Assembly: GCF_030269685.1 (NCBI RefSeq) | Contig: NZ_BSTT01000006.1 | Location: 186,001-250,000 of the forward strand | Origin: Actinomycetospora sp. NBRC 106378 | GTDB lineage: Bacteria; Actinomycetota; Actinomycetes; Mycobacteriales; Pseudonocardiaceae | DNA length: 64,000 bases | Direction of reading: 5' to 3' | In this document: positions 53,386 to 62,064 of the stretch, in pieces | Numbering within the stretch: position 1 is the stretch's first letter | Layout of the letters: each line of letters begins with the position of its first letter | Notes under the pieces: generated by a model | Databases searched by the model: none | What the model saw: only the letters and a program-made list of their open reading frames with translations | What the model was told of the DNA's origin: nothing | Made by a program: the position numbers and the translations under genes

Positions 53386-54066
53386 TCAGGGCAGGCGCCA
53401 GTCCACGGGCTCGTCGCCCAGCTCCTCGAGGAACTCGTTCACGCGACTGAACGGCCGCGACCCGAAGAAGCCGCCCGCCGCCGACATCGGGCTGGGGTGC
53501 GCGGACTCGACGGTCGGCACGTCCTCGCCGAGCAGCGGCACGAGGGAGCGTGCGTCCCGGCCCCAGAGGATGGCGACGAGGGGCTGGTCGATCCGCTCGA
53601 CGAGGGCGCTGATGGCCTGCTCGGTGACCTTCTCCCAGCCCTTGTTGCGGTGCGAACCCGGGGCGCCCGGGGCCACCGTCAGGACCCGGTTGAGCAGCAG
53701 CACACCCTGCTCGGTCCAGGGCGTCAGGTCGCCGTTCGTGGGCGGGGGGTGCCCCAGGTCCTCGGTGTACTCCCGGTAGATGTTCTGCAGGCTCTTCGGC
53801 AGCGGTCGCACGTCCGGGGCCACGGAGAACGACAGGCCGACCGCATGGCCCGGCGTCGGGTACGGGTCCTGCCCGACGACGAGCACGCGCACCTGCTCGA
53901 ACGGCTGCTGGAAGGCCCGGAGCACGTTCTTCCCCGCGGGCAGGTAGGTCCGGCCCTCGGCGACCTCGGTGCGCAGGAAGTCGCCCATGGTGGCGATGGT
54001 GTCGGCGACGGGCTCGAGGGCCTGCGCCCATCCCGCCTCGACGGTCTCGGACAGGGGGCGGGCCAT
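53386..54066 (-). CDS. ung: Uracil-DNA glycosylase (family 1)
   Basis: Ung removes uracil from DNA. The 226-residue protein has the catalytic water-activating motif [19 protein letters not shown], then [19 protein letters not shown] and the C-terminal [21 protein letters not shown] at 54066 overlaps the upstream gene's stop by one base (TGATG), so the two are co-translated. Confidence 0.97.
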   Translation of the reverse strand: MARPLSETVEAGWAQALEPVADTIATMGDFLRTEVAEGRTYLPAGKNVLRAFQQPFEQVRVLVVGQDPYPTPGHAVGLSFSVAPDVRPLPKSLQNIYREYTEDLGHPPPTNGDLTPWTEQGVLLLNRVLTVAPGAPGSHRNKGWEKVTEQAISALVERIDQPLVAILWGRDARSLVPLLGEDVPTVESAHPSPMSAAGGFFGSRPFSRVNEFLEELGDEPVDWRLP

Positions 54067-54587
54067 CAGGCGATCCTCCGGAGATCGGTGCGGAAGCGGC
54101 GGGCCCGCTCGCGGTAGGACGTCACGGCGTACGCGAAGGCGCCGTCGGGGACCTCGTGGTCCGGGCGGATCGTGGCCGGCACCCCGCGCGCCATGCGGCG
54201 GGCGGGCACGTGGAAGCGCGGGCTGACCACCGCGCCGGCCGCGACGACCGCGCCCTCGTCGACCCGCGCGCCGTTCAGCACCACCGACCCGGACGAGATC
54301 AGCACGTGGTCGGCGATGGTCGCCGCCTCGATGTGGACGTTGTGCCCGACGGTGCAGTCGTTCCCGATCACGGTCGGCTGCCGCCGGGTGGTGTGGATGA
54401 TCGAGCCGTCCTGGATGCTCGTGCGGGCGCCGACGACGATGTGCCCGTCGTCGCCCCGGAGCACCGCCGTCGGCCACACCGACGCCTCCGGTCCCAGCGT
54501 CACCGAGCCGATCACCACCGCGTCGGGGTGGACGTAGGCGTCCGGGTGGATGTCGGGCTCGGCCTCGCCGAGGGCGTAGATCGGCAC
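54066..54587 (-). CDS. Gamma-carbonic-anhydrase-like hexapeptide-repeat protein with an altered metal site
   Basis: A 173-residue left-handed beta-helix protein of the YrdA/PaaY gamma-CA-like group: [65 protein letters not shown]. His65 and His82 fit two of the three zinc ligands. The third, normally in the L-H-G-C step five residues after His82, is Glu87; His85 lies nearby. Whether it binds metal is uncertain. GTG at 54587 lies 10 bases after the GNAT stop; a start at 54620 is possible. Coupled to ung. Confidence 0.8.
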   Translation of the reverse strand: MPIYALGEAEPDIHPDAYVHPDAVVIGSVTLGPEASVWPTAVLRGDDGHIVVGARTSIQDGSIIHTTRRQPTVIGNDCTVGHNVHIEAATIADHVLISSGSVVLNGARVDEGAVVAAGAVVSPRFHVPARRMARGVPATIRPDHEVPDGAFAYAVTSYRERARRFRTDLRRIA

Positions 54588-54597
54588 CCCGCTGACG

Positions 54598-55149
54598 CTA
54601 GCCGCGGGCGGCCCGTCCACCCCCGCGGGGGTCCAGCCCGCGGGCGAAGCAGGTGCTGTCCGGCTCGTCGCGGTGCACCCCGAAGTTGGGGATCGGCCGG
54701 TACCCCTGGCGCCGGTAGAGCGCCTCGGCCTCCGGCTGGCGGGTGCCGGTCTCCAGCACGGTCCGCCGGCAGCCGGCCGCGGCGGCGGTGCGCTCGAGCT
54801 CCTCGAGCAGGGCGACGGCGAACCCGCGGCGACGGTGGGCGGGATCGACCCACATGCGCTTGATCTCGGCGTCGAGCGGCCGGAGGACCCCGCGGTCGGC
54901 CGCGGGGATCGCCTCGGCCGTCAACCGCCGCCACCCGCCGCAGCACACCGGTCCGACACCGGGCAGCGCACCGAGCAGGAAGATCCCGCGCGGCGGGGCG
55001 AACTCGGCGGGGTCGACCGGGGTGCGGTCGATCCCGCCGTAGCGCTCGCGGTAGAACGCCTGCACGGCGTCGACGAACCGGACGCTCGCCGGGTCGTCGT
55101 AGGCGGCCACCTCGAGCTCGAGTCCGGTGGTCTCCACCCGGCCGATCAT
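54598..55149 (-). CDS. GNAT family N-acetyltransferase
   Basis: A 183-residue acetyltransferase. Motif A is IKRMWVDPAHRRRGFAVALLEELER. Motif B follows as AEALYRRQGYRPIPNFGVHRDEPDSTCFAR, a signature seen in many actinobacterial small-molecule or amino-acid acetyltransferases. CCGGWRRL precedes motif A. ATG at 55149; a GTG/ATG at 55167 is an alternative. It leads a GNAT-gammaCA-ung unit and is divergent from the HAD gene with about 60 bases between. Confidence 0.82.
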   Translation of the reverse strand: MIGRVETTGLELEVAAYDDPASVRFVDAVQAFYRERYGGIDRTPVDPAEFAPPRGIFLLGALPGVGPVCCGGWRRLTAEAIPAADRGVLRPLDAEIKRMWVDPAHRRRGFAVALLEELERTAAAAGCRRTVLETGTRQPEAEALYRRQGYRPIPNFGVHRDEPDSTCFARGLDPRGGGRAARG

Positions 55150-55208
55150 CCCGGATCCGGGCAGCATGCCCGACGTCGGTCACCCGTCGTCGGGAAGGGG
55201 CCTCGCGC

Positions 55209-55952
55209 GTGCGACGTCCGGTCGGGGTCTGCTGGGACATCGACGGCACGCTGCTGCGCGGCGGCCGGGTCGGCGGCGACGTGCTGCGCGACGCCTTCCA
55301 CGCCGTCACGGGGCACGAGCCGCCGCACGTGCCGATGGGCGGGATGACCGACCACCTGGTCGCCGAGGCGTTCCGCGACGGCCTGCCCGCGACCCACGCC
55401 GCGCCGCTGCACGACCGCGGCCCGGCGTACACCGAGGAGATGATCGCCGCGATCGGCGAGCAGTGGCGGGGCCGTGACGCCGCCCTGGCCGAGACGCTGA
55501 CGGTGCTGCCCGGCGTCCGCGAGGCGGTGGATCTGCTCGCGGCGGAGCCCGGCGTCGACCAGATCGTGCTGACCGGCAACGTGCGCGCCGGCGCGGAGCT
55601 GAAGCTGACGGTCGCGGGGCTGCACCCGGGGACGTTCGATCTCGACGACGGGGTCTACGGCCACCTCCCCGGGCCCCGCGCGGCGCTGGTCCACGCCGCC
55701 CGCGAGGCCCTCGAGCGCCGCCACCGACGGCCGGTGGGGCTCGTCGTCGTCGGCGACACCCCGCGCGACGTCGAGGCCGCGCACGCCGCCGGGGCGATCG
55801 CCGTCGGGGTCGCCACGGGGGCCGCCTCGGTGGACGACCTCGTGGCCGCGGGGGCCGACCACGTCAGCGAGGACCTGTCCGACCCGGCCGCTCTGGTGGC
55901 GGTCGTGCGCGCGGCAGGTCAGGATCCGGGGGCCACCCGAGGGGATGTGTGA
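55209..55952 (+). CDS. HAD family hydrolase (phosphoglycolate-phosphatase-like)
   Basis: A 247-residue HAD phosphatase with motif I WDIDGTLLRGG, motif II VLTGN, and motif IV VVVGDTPRDVEAAHAAGAIAVGVATG. A helical cap lies between about 20 and 90. It resembles Gph-type phosphatases. Directly upstream of glcDEF, it could make glycolate from 2-phosphoglycolate so that the next three genes oxidise it; this is inference from order. GTG at 55209. A family D motif lies just before it (55183-55196). Confidence 0.85.
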   Translation: MRRPVGVCWDIDGTLLRGGRVGGDVLRDAFHAVTGHEPPHVPMGGMTDHLVAEAFRDGLPATHAAPLHDRGPAYTEEMIAAIGEQWRGRDAALAETLTVLPGVREAVDLLAAEPGVDQIVLTGNVRAGAELKLTVAGLHPGTFDLDDGVYGHLPGPRAALVHAAREALERRHRRPVGLVVVGDTPRDVEAAHAAGAIAVGVATGAASVDDLVAAGADHVSEDLSDPAALVAVVRAAGQDPGATRGDV

Positions 55953-55956
55953 CGCC

Positions 55957-57435
55957 ATGAGCACGACCACCACCGCCGCGAGCAGCACCACCTCCACACT
56001 CGCGCGCGAGTTCGCCGCCGTCCTGCCCGACGACTGCCTGATCACCGACGAGGTCGGCCTGCGCAGCTACGAGTGCGACGGGCTGACCGGCTTCCGCCAG
56101 GTCCCCGCCGTCGTCGTGCTGCCGCGGAACACCGAGGAGGTCGCCGCCTGCGTGCGCGTGTGCGCCCGGCACGGCGTGCCGTTCGTCGCCCGCGGCGCCG
56201 GGACCGGCCTGTCCGGGGGCGCCCTCCCGGTCGCCGACGGCGTCGTCATCTCGCTGCAGAAGCTGCGGCGCATCCTGGAGATCGACGTCGAGAACCGCCG
56301 GGCCGTCCTCGAGCCCGGCGTGTTCAACCTCGACATCTCCCGGGCGGCCGGGCCGCACGGGCTCTACTACGCGCCCGACCCGTCGAGCCAGCAGGTCTGC
56401 ACCATCGGCGGCAACGTGGCCGAGAACTCGGGCGGCGCGCACTGCCTGAAGTACGGGTTCACGACGAACCACGTGCTCGAGATGGAGGTCGTGCTCGCCG
56501 ACGGCAGCGTGGTCACCCTGGGCGCACCGACCGCCGAGCAGGCCGGCCCCGACCTGCGTGGGGTGTTCCTCGGCTCGGAGGGCACCCTCGGCATCTGCAC
56601 GAAGGTCACGGTGCGGCTGCTGCGCAAGCCTGAGGCGGTGCGCACCGTGCTGGCCGACTTCCCCTCGGTCGAGGCCGCCGGCGAGACGGTCGGCGCGATC
56701 GTCGACGCCGCGATCGTGCCGGCCGCCGTCGAGATGATGGACTCGCTCGCGATGGAGGCCGCCGAGGCCGCCGTCGGCGCGGGCTACACCGTCGAGTCGC
56801 CCTCGGCGCTGATCATCGAGCTCGACGGCCCCGCCGAGGAGTGCGACGAGCAGTTCGCCGAGATCACCCGGATCTGCGAGGAGCACGGCTCGACCCGCAT
56901 CCACGTCGCCGACAGCGCCGACGAGCGCGCCCGGGTGTGGAAGGGCCGCAAGGCCGCCTTCGCCGCCGTCGGGCGGATCAGCCCGGACTACATCGTCCAG
57001 GACGGCGTCGTCCCGCGGACCCGGCTCGCGGAGGTGCTCTCGCAGATCGCCGAGATGGGCTCCGAGGTCGGCCTGCGGGTGGCCAACGTGTTCCACGCGG
57101 GCGACGGCAACCTGCACCCGCTGGTCCTCTACTCGGAGGCCGCCGGCGAGCACGACGCGGCCGAGGACCTGTCCAGCCGCATCGCCGAGCTCTGCGTCGA
57201 GCTCGGCGGCTCGCTCTCCGGGGAGCACGGCATCGGCGCGGACAAGGCGTGCTCGATGGGTCGCCAGTTCACCGACGACGACATGGCCGTGATGCAGCGG
57301 GTCCGCACCGGCTTCGACCCGGCCGGGCTCTGCAACCCCGGCAAGATCTTCCCGACCCCGCGGCTGTGCGGTGAGCGTCCCGGGCCGTTCCGCCCGCACC
57401 CCCTGGAGGAGGCCGGAGTGATCAGCCGACTGTGA
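55957..57435 (+). CDS. glcD: Glycolate oxidase FAD subunit GlcD
   Basis: The FAD-containing catalytic subunit of glycolate (or lactate-like 2-hydroxy acid) oxidase. The 492-residue protein has the FAD-binding motif ARGAGTGLSGGALP, DPSSQQVCTIGGNVAENSGG and FLGSEGTLGICTK. The C-terminal domain has FHAGDGNLHPLVLY and GSLSGEHGIGADKA. ATG at 55957 follows GAGGGG at 12 bases; ATG 55945 overlaps the HAD gene and is possible. It is followed by glcE with a 4-base overlap. Confidence 0.93.
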   Translation: MSTTTTAASSTTSTLAREFAAVLPDDCLITDEVGLRSYECDGLTGFRQVPAVVVLPRNTEEVAACVRVCARHGVPFVARGAGTGLSGGALPVADGVVISLQKLRRILEIDVENRRAVLEPGVFNLDISRAAGPHGLYYAPDPSSQQVCTIGGNVAENSGGAHCLKYGFTTNHVLEMEVVLADGSVVTLGAPTAEQAGPDLRGVFLGSEGTLGICTKVTVRLLRKPEAVRTVLADFPSVEAAGETVGAIVDAAIVPAAVEMMDSLAMEAAEAAVGAGYTVESPSALIIELDGPAEECDEQFAEITRICEEHGSTRIHVADSADERARVWKGRKAAFAAVGRISPDYIVQDGVVPRTRLAEVLSQIAEMGSEVGLRVANVFHAGDGNLHPLVLYSEAAGEHDAAEDLSSRIAELCVELGGSLSGEHGIGADKACSMGRQFTDDDMAVMQRVRTGFDPAGLCNPGKIFPTPRLCGERPGPFRPHPLEEAGVISRL

Positions 57436-58598
57436 GCGCATCCGTGAACACGACACCGACGTCACCGGCCTCCCTGACCGAGCTGCGCGACGCGGTGCGG
57501 GACACCCCCGGTCCCGTGGTCGCCACCGGGGCCGGCACCGCCGCGGACTGGGGCGCGCCCCTCGTGGGCGAGGCGACCCCGATCTCCGTGGCCGGCCTCT
57601 CCGGCGTCATCGCGCACAACCCGGGCGACATGACCGTCTCCGTCGGCGCGGGCACGCCCCTCGCCGACCTGCAGGAGGTGCTCGCCGCCTCTGGCCAGCG
57701 GGTCGCCCTCGACGCCGCGCGCGCCCGTCGCGGGGCCACCGTCGGCGGCCTCTTCGCGACGGCGGACGCGGGGCCGCTGGCCCTCGGGTTCGGCACGCTC
57801 CGCGACCTCGTCATCGGGGTCACGACGGTGCTGGCCGACGGCACCGTCGCGCGCTCCGGCGGGCACGTCATCAAGAACGTGGCGGGCTACGACCTCGCGA
57901 AACTGCTGCACGGGGCGTACGGCACCTTCGGCGTGGTCGCCGAGATCGTGCTGCGCCTGCACCCGCTCCCGGCCGCCACGCGGACCGTGGCACTGCAGGT
58001 GCCCGATCCCGCCGGGGTGCCGGCGGCGGGCCGCGCGGTCACCGACACCCCGGTCGAGGCCGCCGCCCTGGAGTGGGTCGACGGCCGCCTCCTGGCCCTG
58101 CTCGAGGGCACGGAGGCCGGGGTCGAGGGCCGCGCGTCGCGGCTCGTCGACCTGCTCGGCGCGGACGCCGAGGTGCTCGCGACCGCCGACGCGGACGCCG
58201 CGTGGGAGGCCCACCGCGACGCCGTCGACGTCCGGCCCGACGACCGGGCGGTGCTCCGGGTCGGCGTCGCCCCGACCCGGCTCGGTGACCTCCTCGGCGG
58301 TCTCGTCGCCGACCTCGGGGCGGCCGGCGTCACCGCCGCCCCGGCCACCGGCGTCGCCACGTTCACCGTCCCCGCCGAGCCCGTCGCGGTCGACGCCGTG
58401 CACACCCGCGTGGCGGACCTCGGCGGCACCTCGACCCTGCGGGCCCGTCCCGCGGGCTCCGCCGTGCCGGCGTGGGGCCCCACCCCGTCGAGCGCCGTGC
58501 TCCTGCGCTCCGTCGCCGCCGCGTTCGACCCCGACCACCGCCTCGGCCGCGGCCGGCTCGCCCCCTGGCTGCCCGTCCCCGAAGGAGCGTCCGCGTGA
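57432..58598 (+). CDS. glcE: Glycolate oxidase FAD-binding subunit GlcE
   Basis: A 388-residue second FAD-binding subunit, a shorter and more divergent paralogue of GlcD. It shows GVIAHNPGDMTVSVGAGTPLADL, RRGATVGGLFATADAGPL and SGGHVIKNVAGYDLAKLLHGAYGTFGV, the GlcE signature. GTG at 57432 overlaps the glcD stop and its stop overlaps the glcF GTG, so all three subunits are co-translated. Confidence 0.92.
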   Translation: MSASVNTTPTSPASLTELRDAVRDTPGPVVATGAGTAADWGAPLVGEATPISVAGLSGVIAHNPGDMTVSVGAGTPLADLQEVLAASGQRVALDAARARRGATVGGLFATADAGPLALGFGTLRDLVIGVTTVLADGTVARSGGHVIKNVAGYDLAKLLHGAYGTFGVVAEIVLRLHPLPAATRTVALQVPDPAGVPAAGRAVTDTPVEAAALEWVDGRLLALLEGTEAGVEGRASRLVDLLGADAEVLATADADAAWEAHRDAVDVRPDDRAVLRVGVAPTRLGDLLGGLVADLGAAGVTAAPATGVATFTVPAEPVAVDAVHTRVADLGGTSTLRARPAGSAVPAWGPTPSSAVLLRSVAAAFDPDHRLGRGRLAPWLPVPEGASA

Positions 58599-60019
58599 CC
58601 AGTACGCCCACGACCGGTCCCGCCGGACCCGGACCGGACTTCACCTCGCAGCGCGGGGAGAACGCGCCCGGCCCGGAGCGCACCGACGCCCTGGCGGCGG
58701 CCACGCACGGCAGCTTCGACGACCACCACCCGCCGGCGCAGGAGCTGCTCGACGACTGCGTGCACTGCGGGTTCTGCCTCCCGACCTGCCCGACCTACGC
58801 CCTCTGGGGCGAGGAGATGGACTCGCCCCGTGGCCGCATCTACCTCATGGAGATGGCCGAGAAGGGCGAGATCCCGCTCGAGGGCGCCTTCACCACGCAC
58901 ATGGACCGCTGCCTCGGCTGCATGGCCTGCGTGACGGCGTGTCCCTCCGGCGTGCAGTACGACCGCCTCCTCGAGGCCACCCGCCCGCAGATCGAGCGCA
59001 ACGTCCCCCGGCCCCGCGCCGACAAGCTGTTCCGCGAGGCGATCTTCACGCTGTTCCCCTACAAGCGGCGGCTGCGCGCGGCCTCCCTCGGTGGGGCGCT
59101 CTACCAGAAGCTGCGGCCGAAGCGGATGGACGCGCTGCTCGCGAAGCTGCCGAAGCGCTTCGAGCGGCTGGTGGCGATGGAGTCGCTGCTCCCGCCGGTC
59201 AGCGTCCGCGACGCCTTCGCGCGGACCCCCGCCGTCACCCCGGCGCGCACCACCTCCGAGCACCCCGTCCGGCGCGGCCGGATCGGGATGCTCACCGGCT
59301 GTGTGCAGGACGTCTTCTTCCACCAGGTCAACCTCGCCACCACCCGCGTGCTCGCGGCCGAGGGCTACGACGTCGTCGCGCCGCGCGAGCAGGCGTGCTG
59401 CGGGGCGCTCGGGCTGCACGCCGGCCGCGAGCAGGAGTCGATCCGGCGGGCCAAGGAGCTCATCGCCGTCTTCGAGCACGCCGACGTCGACGTCATCGCG
59501 GTCAACGTGGCCGGCTGCGGGTCGTCGATGAAGGAGTACGGCGAGCTGCTCGCCGACGACCCGCAGTGGAAGGAGCGCGGCGAGGCGTTCTCCCGCAAGG
59601 TCCGCGACGTCTCCGAGGTGCTCGCGGACGCCCTCGCCGAGTCCCGGGCCCCGCGGCACCGGGTCGACGCGACCGTCGTCTACCACGACGCCTGCCACCT
59701 CGGGCACGCCCAGAAGATCCGGCAGCAGCCGCGCGACGTGCTGCGGTCGGTGCCGGGGGTCGAGCTGGTCGAGCTGCCCGAGGCCGAGATCTGCTGCGGA
59801 TCGGCCGGGATCTACAACATGCTCCAGCCCGAGGCCGCCGGTGACCTCGGCCGGCGCAAGGCCGACAACATCCGGGACACCGGGGCGGACCTGCTGGTCA
59901 CGGCCAACCCCGGCTGCCTGCTGCAGATCCGCAAGTACCTCGAGGGCGACCTGCCGATGCTGCACCCGATCCAGCTGATCGACGCGTCGATCCGGGGAGT
60001 GCGCCCGCCCGGGATGTAG
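58595..60019 (+). CDS. glcF: Glycolate oxidase iron-sulfur subunit GlcF
   Basis: The electron-transfer subunit, 474 residues. Two 4Fe-4S motifs are visible: CVHCGFCLPTCPTYALW and CLGCMACVTACPSGVQY. Two CCG domains follow (REQACCGALGLHAGRE with NVAGCGSSMKEYGEL, and AEICCGSAGIYN with TANPGCLLQI). It passes electrons to the quinone pool. GTG at 58595 with GAAGGAG. A family E hairpin follows the stop. Confidence 0.94.
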   Translation: MTSTPTTGPAGPGPDFTSQRGENAPGPERTDALAAATHGSFDDHHPPAQELLDDCVHCGFCLPTCPTYALWGEEMDSPRGRIYLMEMAEKGEIPLEGAFTTHMDRCLGCMACVTACPSGVQYDRLLEATRPQIERNVPRPRADKLFREAIFTLFPYKRRLRAASLGGALYQKLRPKRMDALLAKLPKRFERLVAMESLLPPVSVRDAFARTPAVTPARTTSEHPVRRGRIGMLTGCVQDVFFHQVNLATTRVLAAEGYDVVAPREQACCGALGLHAGREQESIRRAKELIAVFEHADVDVIAVNVAGCGSSMKEYGELLADDPQWKERGEAFSRKVRDVSEVLADALAESRAPRHRVDATVVYHDACHLGHAQKIRQQPRDVLRSVPGVELVELPEAEICCGSAGIYNMLQPEAAGDLGRRKADNIRDTGADLLVTANPGCLLQIRKYLEGDLPMLHPIQLIDASIRGVRPPGM

Positions 60020-60033
60020 GCGTCGCCGGTCGC

Positions 60034-60087
60034 GAGGGTGACGTCAGGCAGGCCCGGGCACCTCGCGACCTGCCAGGTGTCACCCTC
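60034..60087. terminator. Family E palindrome between glcF and thiL
   Basis: Arms 60034-60052 (GAGGGTGACGTCAGGCAGG) and 60069-60087 pair at 16 of 19 positions around a 16-base loop. It lies 15 bases after glcF and 22 bases after the thiL stop on the other strand, a typical bidirectional terminator place. It resembles the two copies at 2182-2320. Confidence 0.7.
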
Positions 60088-60108
60088 ACGACGGCGGGTG
60101 GGGTCGTC

Positions 60109-61107
60109 TCAGCGCCAGTGTCGCCAGCCGGGGTCGCCCGCGCCGCCCCACCGGTCGGCGTCGACGGTCACGCCGATCCCGAGCCGGCACTCGGCGAACA
60201 CCGTCCAGCCCTCGGGCACGGCGTCCTCGTCGGGGAAGCAGGCGACCAGCGAGTGGTCCTCGCCGCCGGTGAGCGCCCACCGCAGGGCGTCGCCGCCGAG
60301 CGCGGACGCCACGTCGCGCAGCTTGGCGGCGACCGGCACGAGCTCGGAGCGGATGTCGATGCGCACCCGCGAGGCCTCGGCGACGTGGGTGAGGTCGGCG
60401 AGCAGCCCGTCCGACGTGTCGATCATCGCGCTGGCGCCGGCCCGGGCGGCGACCGGGCCGGCCGCGATCGGCGGCCGCGGCGTGCGGTGCGCGGCGACCA
60501 TGGCGAGCGGCGAGCGGAACCCGCGGCGCAGCACCTCCATGCCCGCCGCCGACCAGCCCAGCACCCCGCACACGGCGACGACGTGGCCCACCTTCGCGCC
60601 CGAGCGGCGTACCGGGGCCCGACCCTCCAGGTCGCCCAGCGCGGTGATCGTCACCACGATCTGCTCGGCGGAGACCGTGTCCCCGCCCACCACCCCGACG
60701 CCCGCCTCGGCCGCGGCGTCCCAGATCCCGGCCGCGAGCCCCTCGACCACGTCGGTCGGGGTGGACGCGGGGCAGGCCAGCGAGAGCAGCAGGCCGGTCG
60801 GGACCGCGCCCATCGCGGCGATGTCGGCGAGGTTGGCGGCGACGGCCTTGCGGCCGACCTGCTCGGGCCCCGACCAGTCCAGCCGGAAGTGCACGCCCTG
60901 CACCAGGGTGTCCACGGTGGCGACCACCCGGCCGTCGGGCGCCGCCACCACCGCGGCGTCGTCCCCCGGACCGAGCAGGGTGCCCTCGGGCTGGGGGCGG
61001 CCGGCCACGATGCGGTCGATCACCCCGAACTCACCCAGGTCGGACACGTGCCCGCCGGACGGCCCCCGCGCCGGGCTCCGTTGTGGCGCATCTCCCGACC
61101 GGCTCAC
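60109..61107 (-). CDS. thiL: Thiamine-monophosphate kinase
   Basis: ThiL phosphorylates thiamine monophosphate to the active diphosphate. The 332-residue protein has GEFGVIDRIVAGRP, GPGDDAAVV, TVDTLVQGVHF, ANLADIAAMGAVPTGLL and VGGDTVSAEQIVVTIT, plus SAMIDTSDGLLADLTHVAEAS and the C-terminal LTGGEDHSLVACF. The GTG at 61107 gives a 20-residue polar extension; GTG 61047 (starting VSDLGEFG) may be the true start. Divergent from the Lrp-domain gene. Confidence 0.93.
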   Translation of the reverse strand: MSRSGDAPQRSPARGPSGGHVSDLGEFGVIDRIVAGRPQPEGTLLGPGDDAAVVAAPDGRVVATVDTLVQGVHFRLDWSGPEQVGRKAVAANLADIAAMGAVPTGLLLSLACPASTPTDVVEGLAAGIWDAAAEAGVGVVGGDTVSAEQIVVTITALGDLEGRAPVRRSGAKVGHVVAVCGVLGWSAAGMEVLRRGFRSPLAMVAAHRTPRPPIAAGPVAARAGASAMIDTSDGLLADLTHVAEASRVRIDIRSELVPVAAKLRDVASALGGDALRWALTGGEDHSLVACFPDEDAVPEGWTVFAECRLGIGVTVDADRWGGAGDPGWRHWR

Positions 61108-61205
61108 CCGTCTGCTCCCTGCGGTACGTTCCGACGCGTCGTGTCACCCGTGCGCGCCCTCTCGACTCCCGAGCGGGTACGCCCGCTCCCCGAGGAGGCC
61201 CGTTC

Positions 61206-61445
61206 GTGGTCCAGGCCTACATCCTGATCCAGACCGAGGTGGGCCGCGCCGCCGCGGTCGCGTCGGACGTGGCCGGGATCGACGGCGTCTCCCGGTCGGA
61301 GGACGTGACCGGCCCCTACGACGTGATCGTGCACGTGGACTCCAACGACGCCACGACCCTGTCGGACACCATCACGGCGGTGCAGAAGGTGCCGGGCATC
61401 ACCCGCACCCTGACCTGCTCGGTCGTCGGCTCCTCCGCGGCCTGA
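61206..61445 (+). CDS. Stand-alone Lrp/AsnC ligand-binding (RAM) domain protein
   Basis: A 79-residue protein consisting only of the RAM domain of Lrp/AsnC regulators and lacking the DNA-binding half: VQAYILIQTEVGRAAAVAS, VTGPYDVIVHVDSNDATTL, KVPGITRTLTCSV. Such domains form oligomers that bind amino acids; function here is unknown. GTG at 61206 follows GAGGAGG. It lies 7 bases before the DUF3515 gene, so the two are co-transcribed, as in many actinobacteria. Confidence 0.88.
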   Translation: MVQAYILIQTEVGRAAAVASDVAGIDGVSRSEDVTGPYDVIVHVDSNDATTLSDTITAVQKVPGITRTLTCSVVGSSAA

Positions 61446-61452
61446 CCGCCCG

Positions 61453-62064
61453 GTGGCGCGTACCCGGGCACCGGAGCTCGATCGCCGTCTCCCCCGCGTC
61501 CTGCTGGGTGTGGCGCTGGCGCTGCCGGTGCTGCTCGTCGTCGGGGTCCTGATCGCCTCGCAGGTCCTCGGGCGGCAGACCGATCCCGACCCGGACACCG
61601 GGCCGCTGGCGCTCGCGCCCGTCCCCGTGCCCGCGGCCGCGTCGGCGGACTGCTCGCGCCTGCTCTCCGGGCTCCCACAGGACATCAACACCGGCGACGG
61701 GCTGCTGCCGCGACGGGCCCTGGCGAACCCGGTCCCGGCCGGGACGGTCGCGTGGGGTGGGGAGCGGGAGGCGTCGGGGCGGCCCGAGGACCAGCCGGTG
61801 GTGCTGCGCTGCGGGCTGCCCACGCCCCCGGAGCTCGGTCCGACGAGCCCGCTGCTCGACGTCGACGGGGTCGACTGGCTGCGCATCCCCGGCGCCGGGG
61901 CGACGACCTGGGTGACGGTCGACCGCGCGATCTTCGTCGGGCTGACCCTGCCCGACGGCATCGGCAGCGGCGCGATCCAGGACGTGTCGCGCGGCGTCAA
62001 GATCACCCTGGTCAGCCGGGACACCGACCCGACGGGTCCGCCGGTCCCGACGCCGACCCGCTAG
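61453..62064 (+). CDS. DUF3515 membrane-anchored protein
   Basis: A 203-residue actinobacterial DUF3515 protein with one N-terminal transmembrane helix (about 16-37, VLLGVALALPVLLVVGVLIAS). An extracytoplasmic domain with Cys residues follows (ADCSRLLSGLPQDI, VVLRCGLPTPPEL), probably disulfide-bonded. Function unknown. Its homologue is next to ddl and thiL in M. tuberculosis (Rv2980), suggesting a cell-envelope link. Its TAG stop and the convergent ddl stop share the palindrome CTAG (62061-62064). Confidence 0.88.
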   Translation: MARTRAPELDRRLPRVLLGVALALPVLLVVGVLIASQVLGRQTDPDPDTGPLALAPVPVPAAASADCSRLLSGLPQDINTGDGLLPRRALANPVPAGTVAWGGEREASGRPEDQPVVLRCGLPTPPELGPTSPLLDVDGVDWLRIPGAGATTWVTVDRAIFVGLTLPDGIGSGAIQDVSRGVKITLVSRDTDPTGPPVPTPTR

